The notes below the pieces were generated by a model that did no database searches, was not told where the DNA came from, and worked only from the letters and a program-made list of their open reading frames with translations. Below, piece by piece: positions 16,944-24,763 of a DNA stretch of 64,000 bases. The position numbers were made by a program, and so were the translations under genes. Positions within the stretch are counted from its first letter, which is position 1, and each line of letters begins with the position of its first letter. Origin of the DNA: Saccharothrix tamanrassetensis (lineage in GTDB: Bacteria > Actinomycetota > Actinomycetes > Mycobacteriales > Pseudonocardiaceae); contig NZ_JACHJN010000006.1 in assembly GCF_014203665.1 (NCBI RefSeq), forward strand, positions 1-64,000, given 5' to 3'.

Positions 16944-17357
16944 ATGTTGACCGCGACTGTTCCGATAGCCGGGACGTTGCCCACCGAGCCGGAGCTCTCC
17001 GGAGCCGGAGTCGCCAACCTGATCGACACCGCGCCCGACGCCGGCTTGGAGCTTCCTTGCCGTACCAACAACCCTGACCTGTGGTTCGCCGACGCTCCGG
17101 CCGAGCTGGAGCAGGCCAAGAAGTTCTGCGTCACCTGCCCGGTGATCGCCGAGTGCCTGGCGGGCGCGCTCGCCCGGCACGAGCCCTGGGGGGTCTGGGG
17201 CGGCGAGATCTTCGAGCGCGGAGCCGTGATCGCGCGGAAGCGTCCCCGTGGACGCCCGCGCAAGGACGCAGCACCCGTTGTCGCAACACCTGTTGTTCCC
17301 GCGGCACCCGCCGCGACCGTTGTCCGGGGGGCTAACGACCAGGAGGCCGCCGCGTGA
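16944..17357 (+). CDS. whiB7: WhiB7 redox-responsive transcriptional activator of intrinsic resistance
   Basis: 137 residues from ATG 16944 (AGGAG 8 nt upstream). Four iron-sulfur cysteines are present at residues 39, 62, 65 and 71 (C...FCVTCPVIAEC). The turn EPWGVWGGE follows, and then the AT hook RGRPRK at residues 102-107, the mark that separates WhiB7 from other WhiB proteins. It binds the SigA subunit and AT-rich DNA near -35 to activate ribosome-protecting, efflux and drug-modifying genes. The C-terminal tail of about 30 residues (Ala/Pro/Val-rich) is longer than in mycobacteria. Promoter, uORF and attenuator are all visible upstream, and uvrD2 precedes it as in M. tuberculosis. Confidence 0.95.
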   Translation: MLTATVPIAGTLPTEPELSGAGVANLIDTAPDAGLELPCRTNNPDLWFADAPAELEQAKKFCVTCPVIAECLAGALARHEPWGVWGGEIFERGAVIARKRPRGRPRKDAAPVVATPVVPAAPAATVVRGANDQEAAA

Positions 17358-17578
17358 CCACGTACCGAACCACCAGCGACGAAGCAGTGATCATCGAACT
17401 CGACCCGCGAGGTAACCCCATGTTGCTCGAAGAAAATCTGGCCAGATCCCGAATGCACGACGCAGAGGTATTCGCCCGAAGGCAACGGATGGCCCACCGC
17501 CTCGTCGTCGCCCGCAGGTGGCGCCGGTTGGCCGGTTGGGCCGAGCGCAGGGCTCGACTGAAGGCCCGCGCGCTCTGA
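17354..17578 (+). CDS. small basic protein coupled to whiB7
   Basis: 74 residues. The GTG start overlaps the whiB7 stop (GTGA), so translation is coupled. A mildly acidic N-terminal half is followed by a helical, Arg-rich C-terminus (RRQRMAHRLVVARRWRRLAGWAERRARLKAR), amphipathic in appearance. It has no cysteines. No family recognised. Position suggests it belongs to the antibiotic-response unit, but nothing in the sequence tells how. Confidence 0.75.
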   Translation: MTTYRTTSDEAVIIELDPRGNPMLLEENLARSRMHDAEVFARRQRMAHRLVVARRWRRLAGWAERRARLKARAL

Positions 17579-17580
17579 GT

Positions 17581-17602
17581 CCGGGGCCTGAGCCGGCCCC
17601 GG
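17581..17602 (+). terminator. terminator of the whiB7 operon
   Basis: CCGGGGCC and GGCCCCGG form an 8-bp stem with a 6-nt loop starting 3 nt after the small gene's stop. No T-tract follows, so this is the usual high-GC style of actinobacterial terminator. Confidence 0.6.
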
Positions 17603-17657
17603 GTGCCCGAGCACCCGGCGGCTGACCCAGGCCCACGTGCCCGGACGCTGTGAGACC

Positions 17658-17691
17658 GGCCCGCCCTCCCGATTCGACGGGAGGGCGGGCC
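17658..17691. terminator. strong hairpin before the methyltransferase gene
   Basis: GGCCCGCCCTCCC and its exact complement (13 bp) flank an 8-nt loop. It sits 24 nt upstream of the methyltransferase start. It may be a second terminator of the whiB7 unit, or a leader structure affecting the next gene. Confidence 0.65.
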
Positions 17692-17714
17692 GACTCGTCG
17701 GTACGGTCTGTCGT

Positions 17715-18608
17715 GTGGCCGCTCACACTCACGACGGAATCGACTGGACGACCCGCCTGACCGCGCTGCGGCGGGCCGACGAACTCGACGCCGAGGCCGA
17801 GCGCGTGATCGCGCGCAGACTCGTCCGCCCACTGCCGGACAAGCCGACCGTGGTCGACGTCGGCTCCGGGGCGGGCGGCATGAGCGTCGCCCTGGTGGAG
17901 GCGCTGGCCGCGCGCGGCGGCGGCACGATCGTCCTGGTCGACGCCGTGCCGGAACTGCTCGACGCCGCCACGACCGCAGCCCGCGCCGCCGCCGCGTACG
18001 AGGCGGACACCACCACCCCGTCCGTCCACGTGCGGCCGGTGCTCGCCGACCTGGCCACCGAACGCCCGGCCGACATCGCCGGTCCCGCCCACCTGGTGTG
18101 GGCCGCCCGGGTCGTCCACCACCTGCCCGACCAGCGGCAAGGCGTGGCAGGCCTGGTCGACGCGCTGGCTCCCGGCGGGTGGCTGGCCTTGGCCGAGGGC
18201 GGTCTGGACATGAAGTTCCTGCCCTGGGACATCGGCGTGGGCGAACCCGGCCTCCAGGAACGACTCGCCTACGTGCGCGCCGAGTGGTTCGTGCGGATGC
18301 GCGAGTCGATGACCGGCGCCGTTCCGCTCCCGGTCGGCTGGAACATCGTGCTGGGCGAGACCGGCCTGCTCGACGTCACCGCGTTCAGCTACCTCGTCGA
18401 CCACCCCGCGCCCGCCAAGCAGGCCGTGCGCGACTGGGCCGTCGAGCGCTTGCAGTGGCTGGCCGACGTTGCCGGCGACCACCTGCACCCCGCCGACCGA
18501 CGCACCGTGGCACGCCTGCTCGACCCGCAGGACTCCGCGTACCTCGGGCTGAGGGACGACGTGTTCCTGCTGTCCGCCGGAACCGTGCACTTGGGACGCA
18601 AGCCATGA
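17715..18608 (+). CDS. class I SAM-dependent methyltransferase
   Basis: 297 residues from GTG 17715. Motif I VVDVGSGAGGMSVAL (residues about 48-62), motif II TIVLVDAVPELLDAA, and motif III near HLVWAARVVHHLPDQ (the ubiE/class I pattern), with PGGWLALAEGG after it. The C-terminal 110 residues are helical and likely form the substrate cap. The substrate is unknown. Its stop overlaps the ATG of a repeat-containing reading frame (ATGA). Confidence 0.88.
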   Translation: MAAHTHDGIDWTTRLTALRRADELDAEAERVIARRLVRPLPDKPTVVDVGSGAGGMSVALVEALAARGGGTIVLVDAVPELLDAATTAARAAAAYEADTTTPSVHVRPVLADLATERPADIAGPAHLVWAARVVHHLPDQRQGVAGLVDALAPGGWLALAEGGLDMKFLPWDIGVGEPGLQERLAYVRAEWFVRMRESMTGAVPLPVGWNIVLGETGLLDVTAFSYLVDHPAPAKQAVRDWAVERLQWLADVAGDHLHPADRRTVARLLDPQDSAYLGLRDDVFLLSAGTVHLGRKP

Positions 18609-18796
18609 CCGCGCAGGTACCGCAAGCCACGACCAGGCAGGTTCGGCTAGCGGTGACCGCGATGGTTCAGCAAGCCATGACCAAGAAGGTTCAGCAAGCC
18701 ATGACAGGCAGGTGGGGCGAGCCGTGACCACGCAGGTTCGGCAAGCGGTGGCTACGGAGGTACGGCCTGTCGTGACCGCGTATGTGAGGTGCCAGG
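18605..18796 (+). repeat. eight degenerate 24-bp tandem repeats read as 8-residue peptide units
   Basis: The sequence after the methyltransferase is eight tandem 24-nt units. Translated in one frame they read MTAQVPQA, TTRQVRLA, VTAMVQQA, MTKKVQQA, MTGRWGEP, then after a stop VTTQVRQA, VATEVRPV, VTAYVRCQ. Each unit starts with an A/GTG-ACC that can serve as start codon. An ORF of 40 codons (18605-18727) overlaps the methyltransferase stop, and a second of 25 codons (GTG 18724-18801) overlaps the next gene's start. Whether the peptides are made is unknown; protein-level conservation of the T-x-x-V-x-x-A pattern suggests expansion in a coding frame. Confidence 0.75.
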
Positions 18797-18797
18797 C

Positions 18798-18971
18798 GTG
18801 ACCGAGGCCTGCGCGCGCTGCGGCAGAACTCGCGAGTCGGTCACCGATCCGGCCCAGCTTCTGACCTGGGTGCGGGAACGGGAGAACGGCACCGACCGCT
18901 GGCTGTGCCACGAGTGCGCGCGGGCTCATGTGCGCGACATCGAGGGCAAGCTGCCTGCTGAGTACTGGTGA
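18798..18971 (+). CDS. small zinc-ribbon protein
   Basis: 57 residues from GTG 18798, which overlaps the stop of the second repeat-encoded peptide. Two CxxC knuckles, CARCGR at residues 5-10 and CHEC near residue 38, make a likely structural zinc site. A conserved-looking end RDIEGKLPAEYW follows. Small proteins of this kind are common in actinobacteria and of unknown function. It is probably part of the methyltransferase operon. Confidence 0.75.
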   Translation: MTEACARCGRTRESVTDPAQLLTWVRERENGTDRWLCHECARAHVRDIEGKLPAEYW

Positions 18972-19060
18972 GGTTGCTCCTGACGGGACTCCTTTCGCAT
19001 TGTGTGGTGGCGCATCGTGCGGTGGGCGGGCGCGTGTCACCGCGACCGGCGCGCGGGTTG

Positions 19061-19717
19061 TCAGGTGAAGGCGGCTCGGTGGTCCCGGGCCAGTCGGCGC
19101 AGCGTTGTGCGCGGTGTGCCGGAACCTCGTTGGCCTCCCGCGTCGAGTTCGCGCAGCAGGGTCGTGACGCTGACCCCACCTGTCCGCAGCACGGTCGTGA
19201 TCATGGTCTGCTGGCGGTGGGGATGGGGCTCGTGGCGGGCGGCGTCCAGCACGGCTCGGGCGGGCGGGGCCAGGGGCAGGCCGTCCTTGAGCACCGGTTT
19301 CGGCAGGCGGGTGGTGCGTTCCAGGCGCAGGCGGTCGTTGCCGGTCTTGCGGTGCGTGGCGGGTTGCAGGACGTGGATCAGCGGCGGCAGGGGTAGGTCT
19401 GCGAAGCCCAGCTCGCGCAGGGCGTCGATGCCGGTCAGCACCGCTTCCGGGCCGGCGTAGGCGAGGGCTGCCCGGACGCGTTGCGCCCTGGTCGGGGGCT
19501 TGGCGCTGAGCAGCAGGACACCCGGCAGGATGCGCTGCCACGGGCCGCCCGGACGGCAGCGCAGGTCGATCACGTAGCGGGGCACGCCCGCGGCTTTCAG
19601 GTCGGCGGTCTTGATCACTGCGGTCTTGATCGCTGCGGCGTCGATCACGGCCGTGGTGGTCGCTGCCGTGCTGGTCATCGCGGTGGTGGTCGCTGCGGTG
19701 TCGATCAGTGGGGTCAT
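19061..19717 (-). CDS. AbiEi-like orphan (type IV antitoxin-like) protein
   Basis: 218 residues from ATG 19717 (open to 19777). The N-terminal 40 residues are low complexity: imperfect repeats of AATTTAV and AAIKTAVIKTADLKAAG types. The rest matches the pattern of actinobacterial proteins annotated as AbiEi-type antitoxins: a strand-rich start RYVIDLRCRPGGPWQRILPGVLLL, then AAGPEAVLTGIDAL-like LAYAGPEAVLTGIDALRELG, and a helical C-terminus with LPLAPPARAVLDAAR. No AbiEii toxin gene is next to it, so this is an orphan and its toxin-antitoxin role is doubtful. Its direction opposes the genes on its left. Confidence 0.65.
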   Translation of the reverse strand: MTPLIDTAATTTAMTSTAATTTAVIDAAAIKTAVIKTADLKAAGVPRYVIDLRCRPGGPWQRILPGVLLLSAKPPTRAQRVRAALAYAGPEAVLTGIDALRELGFADLPLPPLIHVLQPATHRKTGNDRLRLERTTRLPKPVLKDGLPLAPPARAVLDAARHEPHPHRQQTMITTVLRTGGVSVTTLLRELDAGGQRGSGTPRTTLRRLARDHRAAFT

Positions 19718-19813
19718 GCAGTGATCTTCGGCCGGTGCGGGGTGGGGCGCGAGGGGCGATCCGGGATCTGTGGACAACTTTCGGGGCTGTGGACAACTCG
19801 GGCGTCGGGCCGA

Positions 19814-21124
19814 TCAGTCGTCGAAGCCCGGCTGCCAGCGGGCGACGATGGCACGGGCCGGGACGTTCGCGTCCAGTTGGCACAGGATGCCGGTCGCGCC
19901 CAGCGTCACCCGGTGGATCAGCAGGTACTGCGGCGGCAGGTTCAGCGAGCGGCCGGTCTGCGAGTCGGGGCTGCGCAGGTCGCCGACCCGCTCCGCCTGC
20001 TTCTGCAGCCACTTCCGGCTGAAGTGGAACGTCTCCGTGCGCAGTGGTTCGACGAACGGGCCCAGGTAGTTGAGCACGTCCTCCTCCTGCAGCTCCGTGC
20101 CCGGCCGGATGAAGTGCTCCGAGCGCAGCAGGTCGACCAGGTCCCGCGAGCGCCCGTCCAGCGCCAGCCTCGTCATCAGGCCCAACGTCCGCGGCAGGCC
20201 CTCCGGCAGCCGCGCGACCGCCCCGAAGTCCAGCACCCGCAGCCGGCCGTCGTCGCCCAGCATGAAGTTGCCCGGGTGCGGGTCGGCGTGCAGCAGCCCC
20301 GACCGGCTCGGTGCGGAGAAGTGGAACTCCGACAGCAGCCGCCCCGCCAGGTCGCGCTCCTCGCGTTCGCCCGAACGGATGATCTTGGACAGCGGTGTGC
20401 CGTCCGTCCACTCGGTCACCATGACCTTCGGCGAACTGGCCACCACGCGCGGCACGAGGACGTGCTCGTCACCCTCGAACGCCTTCGCGAACACCCGCTG
20501 GTTGCCCGCCTCGGTCCGGTAGTCCAGCTCCTCCAGGTACCGGTCCCGCAGCTCCTCCAGCAGCGGCTTCACCTCGGTGCCGGGCATCATCGCCTGCAGC
20601 AGCCTGCTGAACCGCAGCAGCTGCTTCAGGTCCGCCTGCAACGCCTCGTCCGCGCCCGGGTACTGCACCTTCACCGCCACGTCCCGGCCGTCGTGCCACA
20701 CCGCGCGGTGCACCTGGCCGATGGACGCCGACGCCGCCGGGGCGTCGTCGAACGAGGTGAAGCGCTTGACCCACCCCGACCCGAGCTGTTCGGCGAGCAC
20801 CCGGTGCGTGGTGCGGGCGGGCATCGGCGGCGCGGCCGTCTGGAGCTTGGTCAACGCCTCCCGGTACGGCTCGGCCAGCTCGTCCGGCACCGCCGCCTCG
20901 AACACGCTCAGGGCCTGCCCGAACTTCATGGCACCGCCCTTGAGCTGCCCCAGCACCGCGAAGACCTGCTCCGCGGTCTTCGCCGACACCTCGGCGCTGA
21001 CCTCCTCGGAGCTGCGGCCGGCGAGCCGTTTCCCCCAACCGCCCACCACCCGGCCGGCCACCCCGATGGGCAGGCTGGCCAGCTTGGCGGTGCGCTGCAC
21101 GGCCTTGCGCGGGATTTCACTCAC
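19814..21124 (-). CDS. ABC1/AarF (UbiB) family atypical kinase
   Basis: 436 residues. Family landmarks: the KxGQ motif MKFGQALSVF (residues about 66-75), the Ala-rich nucleotide loop AASASIGQVHRA, the catalytic Lys in VAVKVQYPGA, the ExD motif LEELDYRTEA, the catalytic loop LLHADPHPGNFML, and the metal site VLDFGAVARL. These atypical kinases act as ATPases in lipid or quinone homeostasis. The M. tuberculosis counterpart Rv3197 lies in the same position next to whiB7 and uvrD2 and has been linked to macrolide resistance, which fits the whiB7 neighbourhood. Confidence 0.92.
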   Translation of the reverse strand: MSEIPRKAVQRTAKLASLPIGVAGRVVGGWGKRLAGRSSEEVSAEVSAKTAEQVFAVLGQLKGGAMKFGQALSVFEAAVPDELAEPYREALTKLQTAAPPMPARTTHRVLAEQLGSGWVKRFTSFDDAPAASASIGQVHRAVWHDGRDVAVKVQYPGADEALQADLKQLLRFSRLLQAMMPGTEVKPLLEELRDRYLEELDYRTEAGNQRVFAKAFEGDEHVLVPRVVASSPKVMVTEWTDGTPLSKIIRSGEREERDLAGRLLSEFHFSAPSRSGLLHADPHPGNFMLGDDGRLRVLDFGAVARLPEGLPRTLGLMTRLALDGRSRDLVDLLRSEHFIRPGTELQEEDVLNYLGPFVEPLRTETFHFSRKWLQKQAERVGDLRSPDSQTGRSLNLPPQYLLIHRVTLGATGILCQLDANVPARAIVARWQPGFDD

Positions 21125-21208
21125 CCGAAGATTCTCCCCCCGCCCGACGACGCGGTAGCAGTGGTTTACGCCTCTTCCGAACCTACACAGCCCCGGCTGA
21201 GGAACGAC

Positions 21209-22294
21209 TCACACAACCGAGCGGCACTCACAGCGCGGGTGCACGGGCGCTATCCGGTGCTCGACCAGGCCCGAATAGGCGTCCACCTCCAGGGTCGCGT
21301 CCCACGCCGGCGGCCGGGTGCGGGCGGTCGTCCCGTGGTCCAGGGCGAGCAGCGCCTGACCGGTCGCGAGCCCGGCGGTGGCGGTGACGGTGGCCAGGTC
21401 GGCCTGCTGCGGCTGGTCCACCAGCTGGGCCGCGAGACCCGGCCAGCCCCGGTCGGCGTCGGTCCGGTGCAGGTCGGCGCACCTCAGGCAGCTGCTGCGG
21501 CCGGGCACCACCAGCGGTCCGACCACGCCGAGCCCTTCGCCCGCCCGCACCGCCAGGTGCGGTGTGCCCTCCAGCAGCAGCGCCCGCGACAGCTCCGGCG
21601 GCGGCACCAGCGCGTCGGCGAGCACCACCAGGTCGGGTGCCCGGGTGCTGGTCGACGTCCGCGCGGTGCTCGACGCGCGCTTCACCGCCTCGTTGGCCGC
21701 CTCGCCGCGCTGCCGGCCGACGTCGCTGTCGAGATAACCCGAACCGGTGTCTTCCGGATTCACCCGACCGCGGGCAACCACCCGGACGTGTCCCACGCCG
21801 GCGGCGGCCAACAGGGTCGCGACGGCGATCGTCAGCCGCCCGTCGCCGTGGACGACGACCGAGCGGGCGGAGCGGGTGCCCGGCACGTGAGGCGCCGGTC
21901 GGCCGGTGCGCAGCGCCCAAGCGGTCGTCTCCGGCGTCAGCCGGCCGTGCGGCGCCGGGATGGTCTCCTCGACCAGGCCGGCCTCGGCCAGGCCGTGCAG
22001 CAGGCGCACCAGGTCGGCGGCCTGGTCACCGTGTCCGGCGAGCTGTTCGCGCAGCTCGGGAAGGGTGTGCCGGCCGGTGAGGCCGAGCAGCGTCTCGTCC
22101 ATCGGGGACGGGACGTCCTCGATCAGCAGCGAGTACCGGGAGTCGATGCCGATCTGCACGCCGTCCGGTCGACGGCGCAGCACCGGCAGGCCCGGCAGCA
22201 CTCGGGGGCGATTGGGCAGGTTCACGCCGTGCAGCGTGCCGGTACCGGCGGTCGGAGGCGAAACGGTTGTCCACAGGGCGGCGGCGTTGTCCAC
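21209..22294 (-). CDS. ThiF/TOMM-leader-binding-like protein
   Basis: 361 residues. The N-terminal 90 residues resemble the peptide-binding winged-helix region of TOMM cyclodehydratase partners. A Rossmann-like segment follows (RSVVVHGDGRLTIAVATLLAAAGVG, residues about 139-163) where E1/ThiF proteins bind ATP, but the classical GxGxxG is altered. A CxxC at PGRSSCLRCADLHR and the C-terminal HPRCECR could bind zinc. The start codon could also be GTG 22225. The position beside the ABC1 gene corresponds to M. tuberculosis Rv3196. No precursor peptide or other TOMM gene is visible, so the product and role are unknown. Confidence 0.75.
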   Translation of the reverse strand: MDNAAALWTTVSPPTAGTGTLHGVNLPNRPRVLPGLPVLRRRPDGVQIGIDSRYSLLIEDVPSPMDETLLGLTGRHTLPELREQLAGHGDQAADLVRLLHGLAEAGLVEETIPAPHGRLTPETTAWALRTGRPAPHVPGTRSARSVVVHGDGRLTIAVATLLAAAGVGHVRVVARGRVNPEDTGSGYLDSDVGRQRGEAANEAVKRASSTARTSTSTRAPDLVVLADALVPPPELSRALLLEGTPHLAVRAGEGLGVVGPLVVPGRSSCLRCADLHRTDADRGWPGLAAQLVDQPQQADLATVTATAGLATGQALLALDHGTTARTRPPAWDATLEVDAYSGLVEHRIAPVHPRCECRSVV

Positions 22295-22317
22295 AGGCAG
22301 CTCGTCGGAACCTTGAC

Positions 22318-22343
22318 AGGTGGCCGGGCGGGCCCGGCCACCT
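22318..22343. terminator. terminator of the small zinc-ribbon gene
   Basis: AGGTGGCCGGG and CCCGGCCACCT form an 11-bp perfect stem with a 4-nt loop, just downstream of the DUF5679 stop on the minus strand and upstream of the ThiF-like gene. Confidence 0.8.
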
Positions 22344-22349
22344 GCGGGT

Positions 22350-22505
22350 TCAGACCTTCGCCTTGCCGAGGATGCGGGTCACCGTGGTACCGCAGACCGG
22401 GCACTTGCCCTTGGCCATCCGGCGGTTGTTGCTCTCGTGCACCTCGCCCGTGAAGTCGCGCTTCTCACGGCACTTGACGCAGTAGCCGTTGTAGGTCTCG
22501 GCCAC
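22350..22505 (-). CDS. DUF5679 small zinc-ribbon protein
   Basis: 51 residues from GTG 22505, preceded by an ideal GGGAGG ribosome-binding site at 7 nt. Two CxxC knuckles (YCVKCREKRDF and GKCPVCGTT) form a zinc ribbon. DUF5679 proteins are highly conserved in actinobacteria and their length matches. The longer frame to 22568 lacks a ribosome-binding site. Function unknown, possibly ribosome- or RNA-linked. Confidence 0.9.
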   Translation of the reverse strand: MAETYNGYCVKCREKRDFTGEVHESNNRRMAKGKCPVCGTTVTRILGKAKV

Positions 22506-22709
22506 GGCTTCCTCCCTTGTTTCGAGAGTGCGGAGCGATCTGCACCACACTCGGGGGCTGCGCAGCACGCTACCTGGGCGGACGGGTTACCGCTGCACGC
22601 CGTGGCCGGCGTGTCCAGCCGTCGTTCGGGCGAATCTGCTGGGCCGTCCCCCCACAGACCGCCGCTTGGCCGCCGCGAACTGTCGGTGCGGGGCTTTACC
22701 GTGAACGCC

Positions 22710-23237
22710 ATGCCCGAACCGCAGGTGGAGGTACGGCGTAGTGCTCGGCGCCGTCGCATGGTGAGCGCGTACCGCGAGGGGGACACCGTCGTCGTCCTGC
22801 TGCCGGCGCGCATGAGCAAGAGCGAGGAGAAGCACTGGGTGGCGGAGATGCTCAGCCGCCTCCAGCGCAGCGAGACCCGCAGGCGGTCGCCAACCCGCAC
22901 GTCCGACGCCGCGCTGCTCGCCCGGTGCGAGGAGCTGGCCGAGCGGTACCTGGACGGGGTGCGCCCGAGCAGCGTGCGGTGGGTGGCGCCGATGCGGACG
23001 CGGTGGGCGTCGTGCACGCCGACCGAGGGGACCATCCGGATCAGCGAGCGGCTCCGGGACGTGCCCGCGTGGGTGCTGGACTACGTCCTGGTGCACGAAC
23101 TGGCGCACCTGCGCGTGCCGGGGCACGGGAAGGACTTCTGGGGACTCGTGCACCGGTACCCGAAGACCGAGCGGGCGATCGGCTACCTGGAGGGGCTGTC
23201 CGCGGCGGCCGGTCTGGGCATCACCGAGGAGGACTGA
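22710..23237 (+). CDS. M48-type / YgjP-like metallopeptidase
   Basis: 175 residues from ATG 22710. The zinc motif VLVHELAHLRVPGHGKDFW contains HELAH with a third ligand histidine 5 residues later, the DUF45/YgjP (SprT-related) pattern. Upstream RWASCTPTEGTIRISERLRDVP is also characteristic. It is probably a soluble zinc peptidase, though no substrate is known for the family. The preceding 200 nt to the divergent DUF5679 gene hold both promoters. Confidence 0.88.
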   Translation: MPEPQVEVRRSARRRRMVSAYREGDTVVVLLPARMSKSEEKHWVAEMLSRLQRSETRRRSPTRTSDAALLARCEELAERYLDGVRPSSVRWVAPMRTRWASCTPTEGTIRISERLRDVPAWVLDYVLVHELAHLRVPGHGKDFWGLVHRYPKTERAIGYLEGLSAAAGLGITEED

Positions 23238-23356
23238 CCGGTCCGGGGAGGAGGACCGGGGTCGCGGCCGCGCTCACGGTCGGAACCTGGCCCCGGGCGT
23301 GGACCGGCAGCGGCGGGCGAGGCCCTCAGCCGGGTGCGCCGCCGAGCGGGTGAAGG

Positions 23357-24682
23357 CTAGTCGCCGTCCTTCTGCTCGCCCTGCTGCCCGCCTGCCTCGC
23401 CCTCGTCCTTCTCGCGCAGGGTGCGCTCCAACTCCGCCATCGGGTCCTCCAGCGCCTCGCGGGTCCGGCCGAACCGCTCCGCGAACTCCATCGGGTCGTC
23501 CAGGTCGTCGGCCGAGGGCACCAGGTCCGGGTGTTCCCAGACGCTGTCCCGCTGCTCGATGCCGTGCTGGTCGCCCAGCAGCTTCCACAGCGCCGCCGCC
23601 GACCGGTGCCGGCGCGGCCGCAGCTCCAGGCCCACCAGCGTGGCGAAGGTCTGCTCCGCCGGTCCGCCGGACGCCCGCCTGCGGCGCAGCGTCTCCCGCA
23701 GCGCCTCGGCGCCGGGCAGCCGGTCGCCCACGGCTCCCGCCACCACCACGTCCACCCAGCCCTCGACCAGCGCCAGCAGCGTCTCCAGGCGGGTCAGCGC
23801 GGCCTTCTGCTCGGGTGTGGTCTGCGGTTCGAGCATGCCCGACTTCATGGCCTCCTCGATCGAGGCCGGGTTCGCCGGGTCCACCTGGCCCGCGAGCTGC
23901 TCCAACGCCGACGTGTCGACCTTGATGCCCTTCGCGAACTCCTCCACCGTGTCCAGCAGCCGCTGCCGCAGCCACGGCACGTGGCTGAACAGCCGCTGGT
24001 GCGCGGCCTCCCGCGCGGCGAGGAACACCAGCACCTCGCTGGCCGGCCGCTCCAGGCCCTCGGTGAACTTCTCGATGTTCGCGGGCAGCAGCGCCGCGGT
24101 GCCCTCCGGCCCCAGCGGCAGGCCAACCTCGGTCGACGTCAGCACCTCGGAGCCGAGCTGCGCCAGCGCGCCGCCCAACTGCGAGCCGAACGCCATCCCG
24201 CCCATCTGACCGAGCATGGACAGCAGCGGACCCGCCGCCTCCTTCGCCTCGGCGGGCATCGCCTCGACCCACGCGCCGGACACCCGCTGCGCCACCGGGT
24301 CGCACAGCCGCTGCCACGTCGGCAGCGTGCGCTCCACCCAGTCGCGCGCGCTCCAGCTCTCCGACCTGGTGGTCCCGGCGGGCAGTGCCGTCGCCGGGTC
24401 GAGCCACATCTCCGCCAGGTGCACGGCGTCGGCCACCGCGCCGCTCTGGTCCGGCGTGAACCCCATGCCGCCCTTGCCCGTCAACTGCTGCAAGGCGATC
24501 TGCTTCGCCAGGTCGTAGTTGACGGGACCGGACGACGTGCCCGCGTTGCTGAACATCGCGCCGAGCTGGCTCAGCATCGCGCCGAGCTGGTTGAAGTCGA
24601 ACGGGTTGCCCGCGGGCTCCTCCGGCTTGCGGCCGCGATCGTCTGGGTCCTGCGGGCCGAACCCGAAGGGCACGTCACTCAT
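23357..24682 (-). CDS. zinc-dependent metalloprotease-like protein (DUF2342)
   Basis: 441 residues from ATG 24682. The family core is present: PANIEKFTEGLERPASEVLVFLAAREAAHQRLF, where other members have an HExxH-like AhREaaHqRLF segment, then WLRQRLLDTVEEFAKGI. The first His of the motif is not obvious here (AREAAH), so catalysis is doubtful. An acidic, Gln/Gly-rich tail ends the protein. M. tuberculosis Rv3195 is the positional counterpart. It is convergent with the YgjP-like gene, with a weak 7-bp hairpin at 23238-23259 between them. Confidence 0.85.
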   Translation of the reverse strand: MSDVPFGFGPQDPDDRGRKPEEPAGNPFDFNQLGAMLSQLGAMFSNAGTSSGPVNYDLAKQIALQQLTGKGGMGFTPDQSGAVADAVHLAEMWLDPATALPAGTTRSESWSARDWVERTLPTWQRLCDPVAQRVSGAWVEAMPAEAKEAAGPLLSMLGQMGGMAFGSQLGGALAQLGSEVLTSTEVGLPLGPEGTAALLPANIEKFTEGLERPASEVLVFLAAREAAHQRLFSHVPWLRQRLLDTVEEFAKGIKVDTSALEQLAGQVDPANPASIEEAMKSGMLEPQTTPEQKAALTRLETLLALVEGWVDVVVAGAVGDRLPGAEALRETLRRRRASGGPAEQTFATLVGLELRPRRHRSAAALWKLLGDQHGIEQRDSVWEHPDLVPSADDLDDPMEFAERFGRTREALEDPMAELERTLREKDEGEAGGQQGEQKDGD

Positions 24683-24763
24683 GCCCCCACGGTACGCGGG
24701 CCGGGGGTGGGGTGCGGGACCGGTTCGCCGACGGCGTGAGGGTTTGGTCGTACCCTGTCGGGC

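Noticed and set aside
18605..18801. Possible CRISPR array
   Set aside because: The 24-bp units are degenerate and adjacent with no spacers; no cas genes are present.
17391..20411. Minus-strand ORF of 1006 codons opposite the methyltransferase and neighbouring genes
   Set aside because: It is the antisense shadow of real genes in GC-rich DNA, with low-complexity Arg/Pro/Ala content and repeats mirrored from the 24-bp array.
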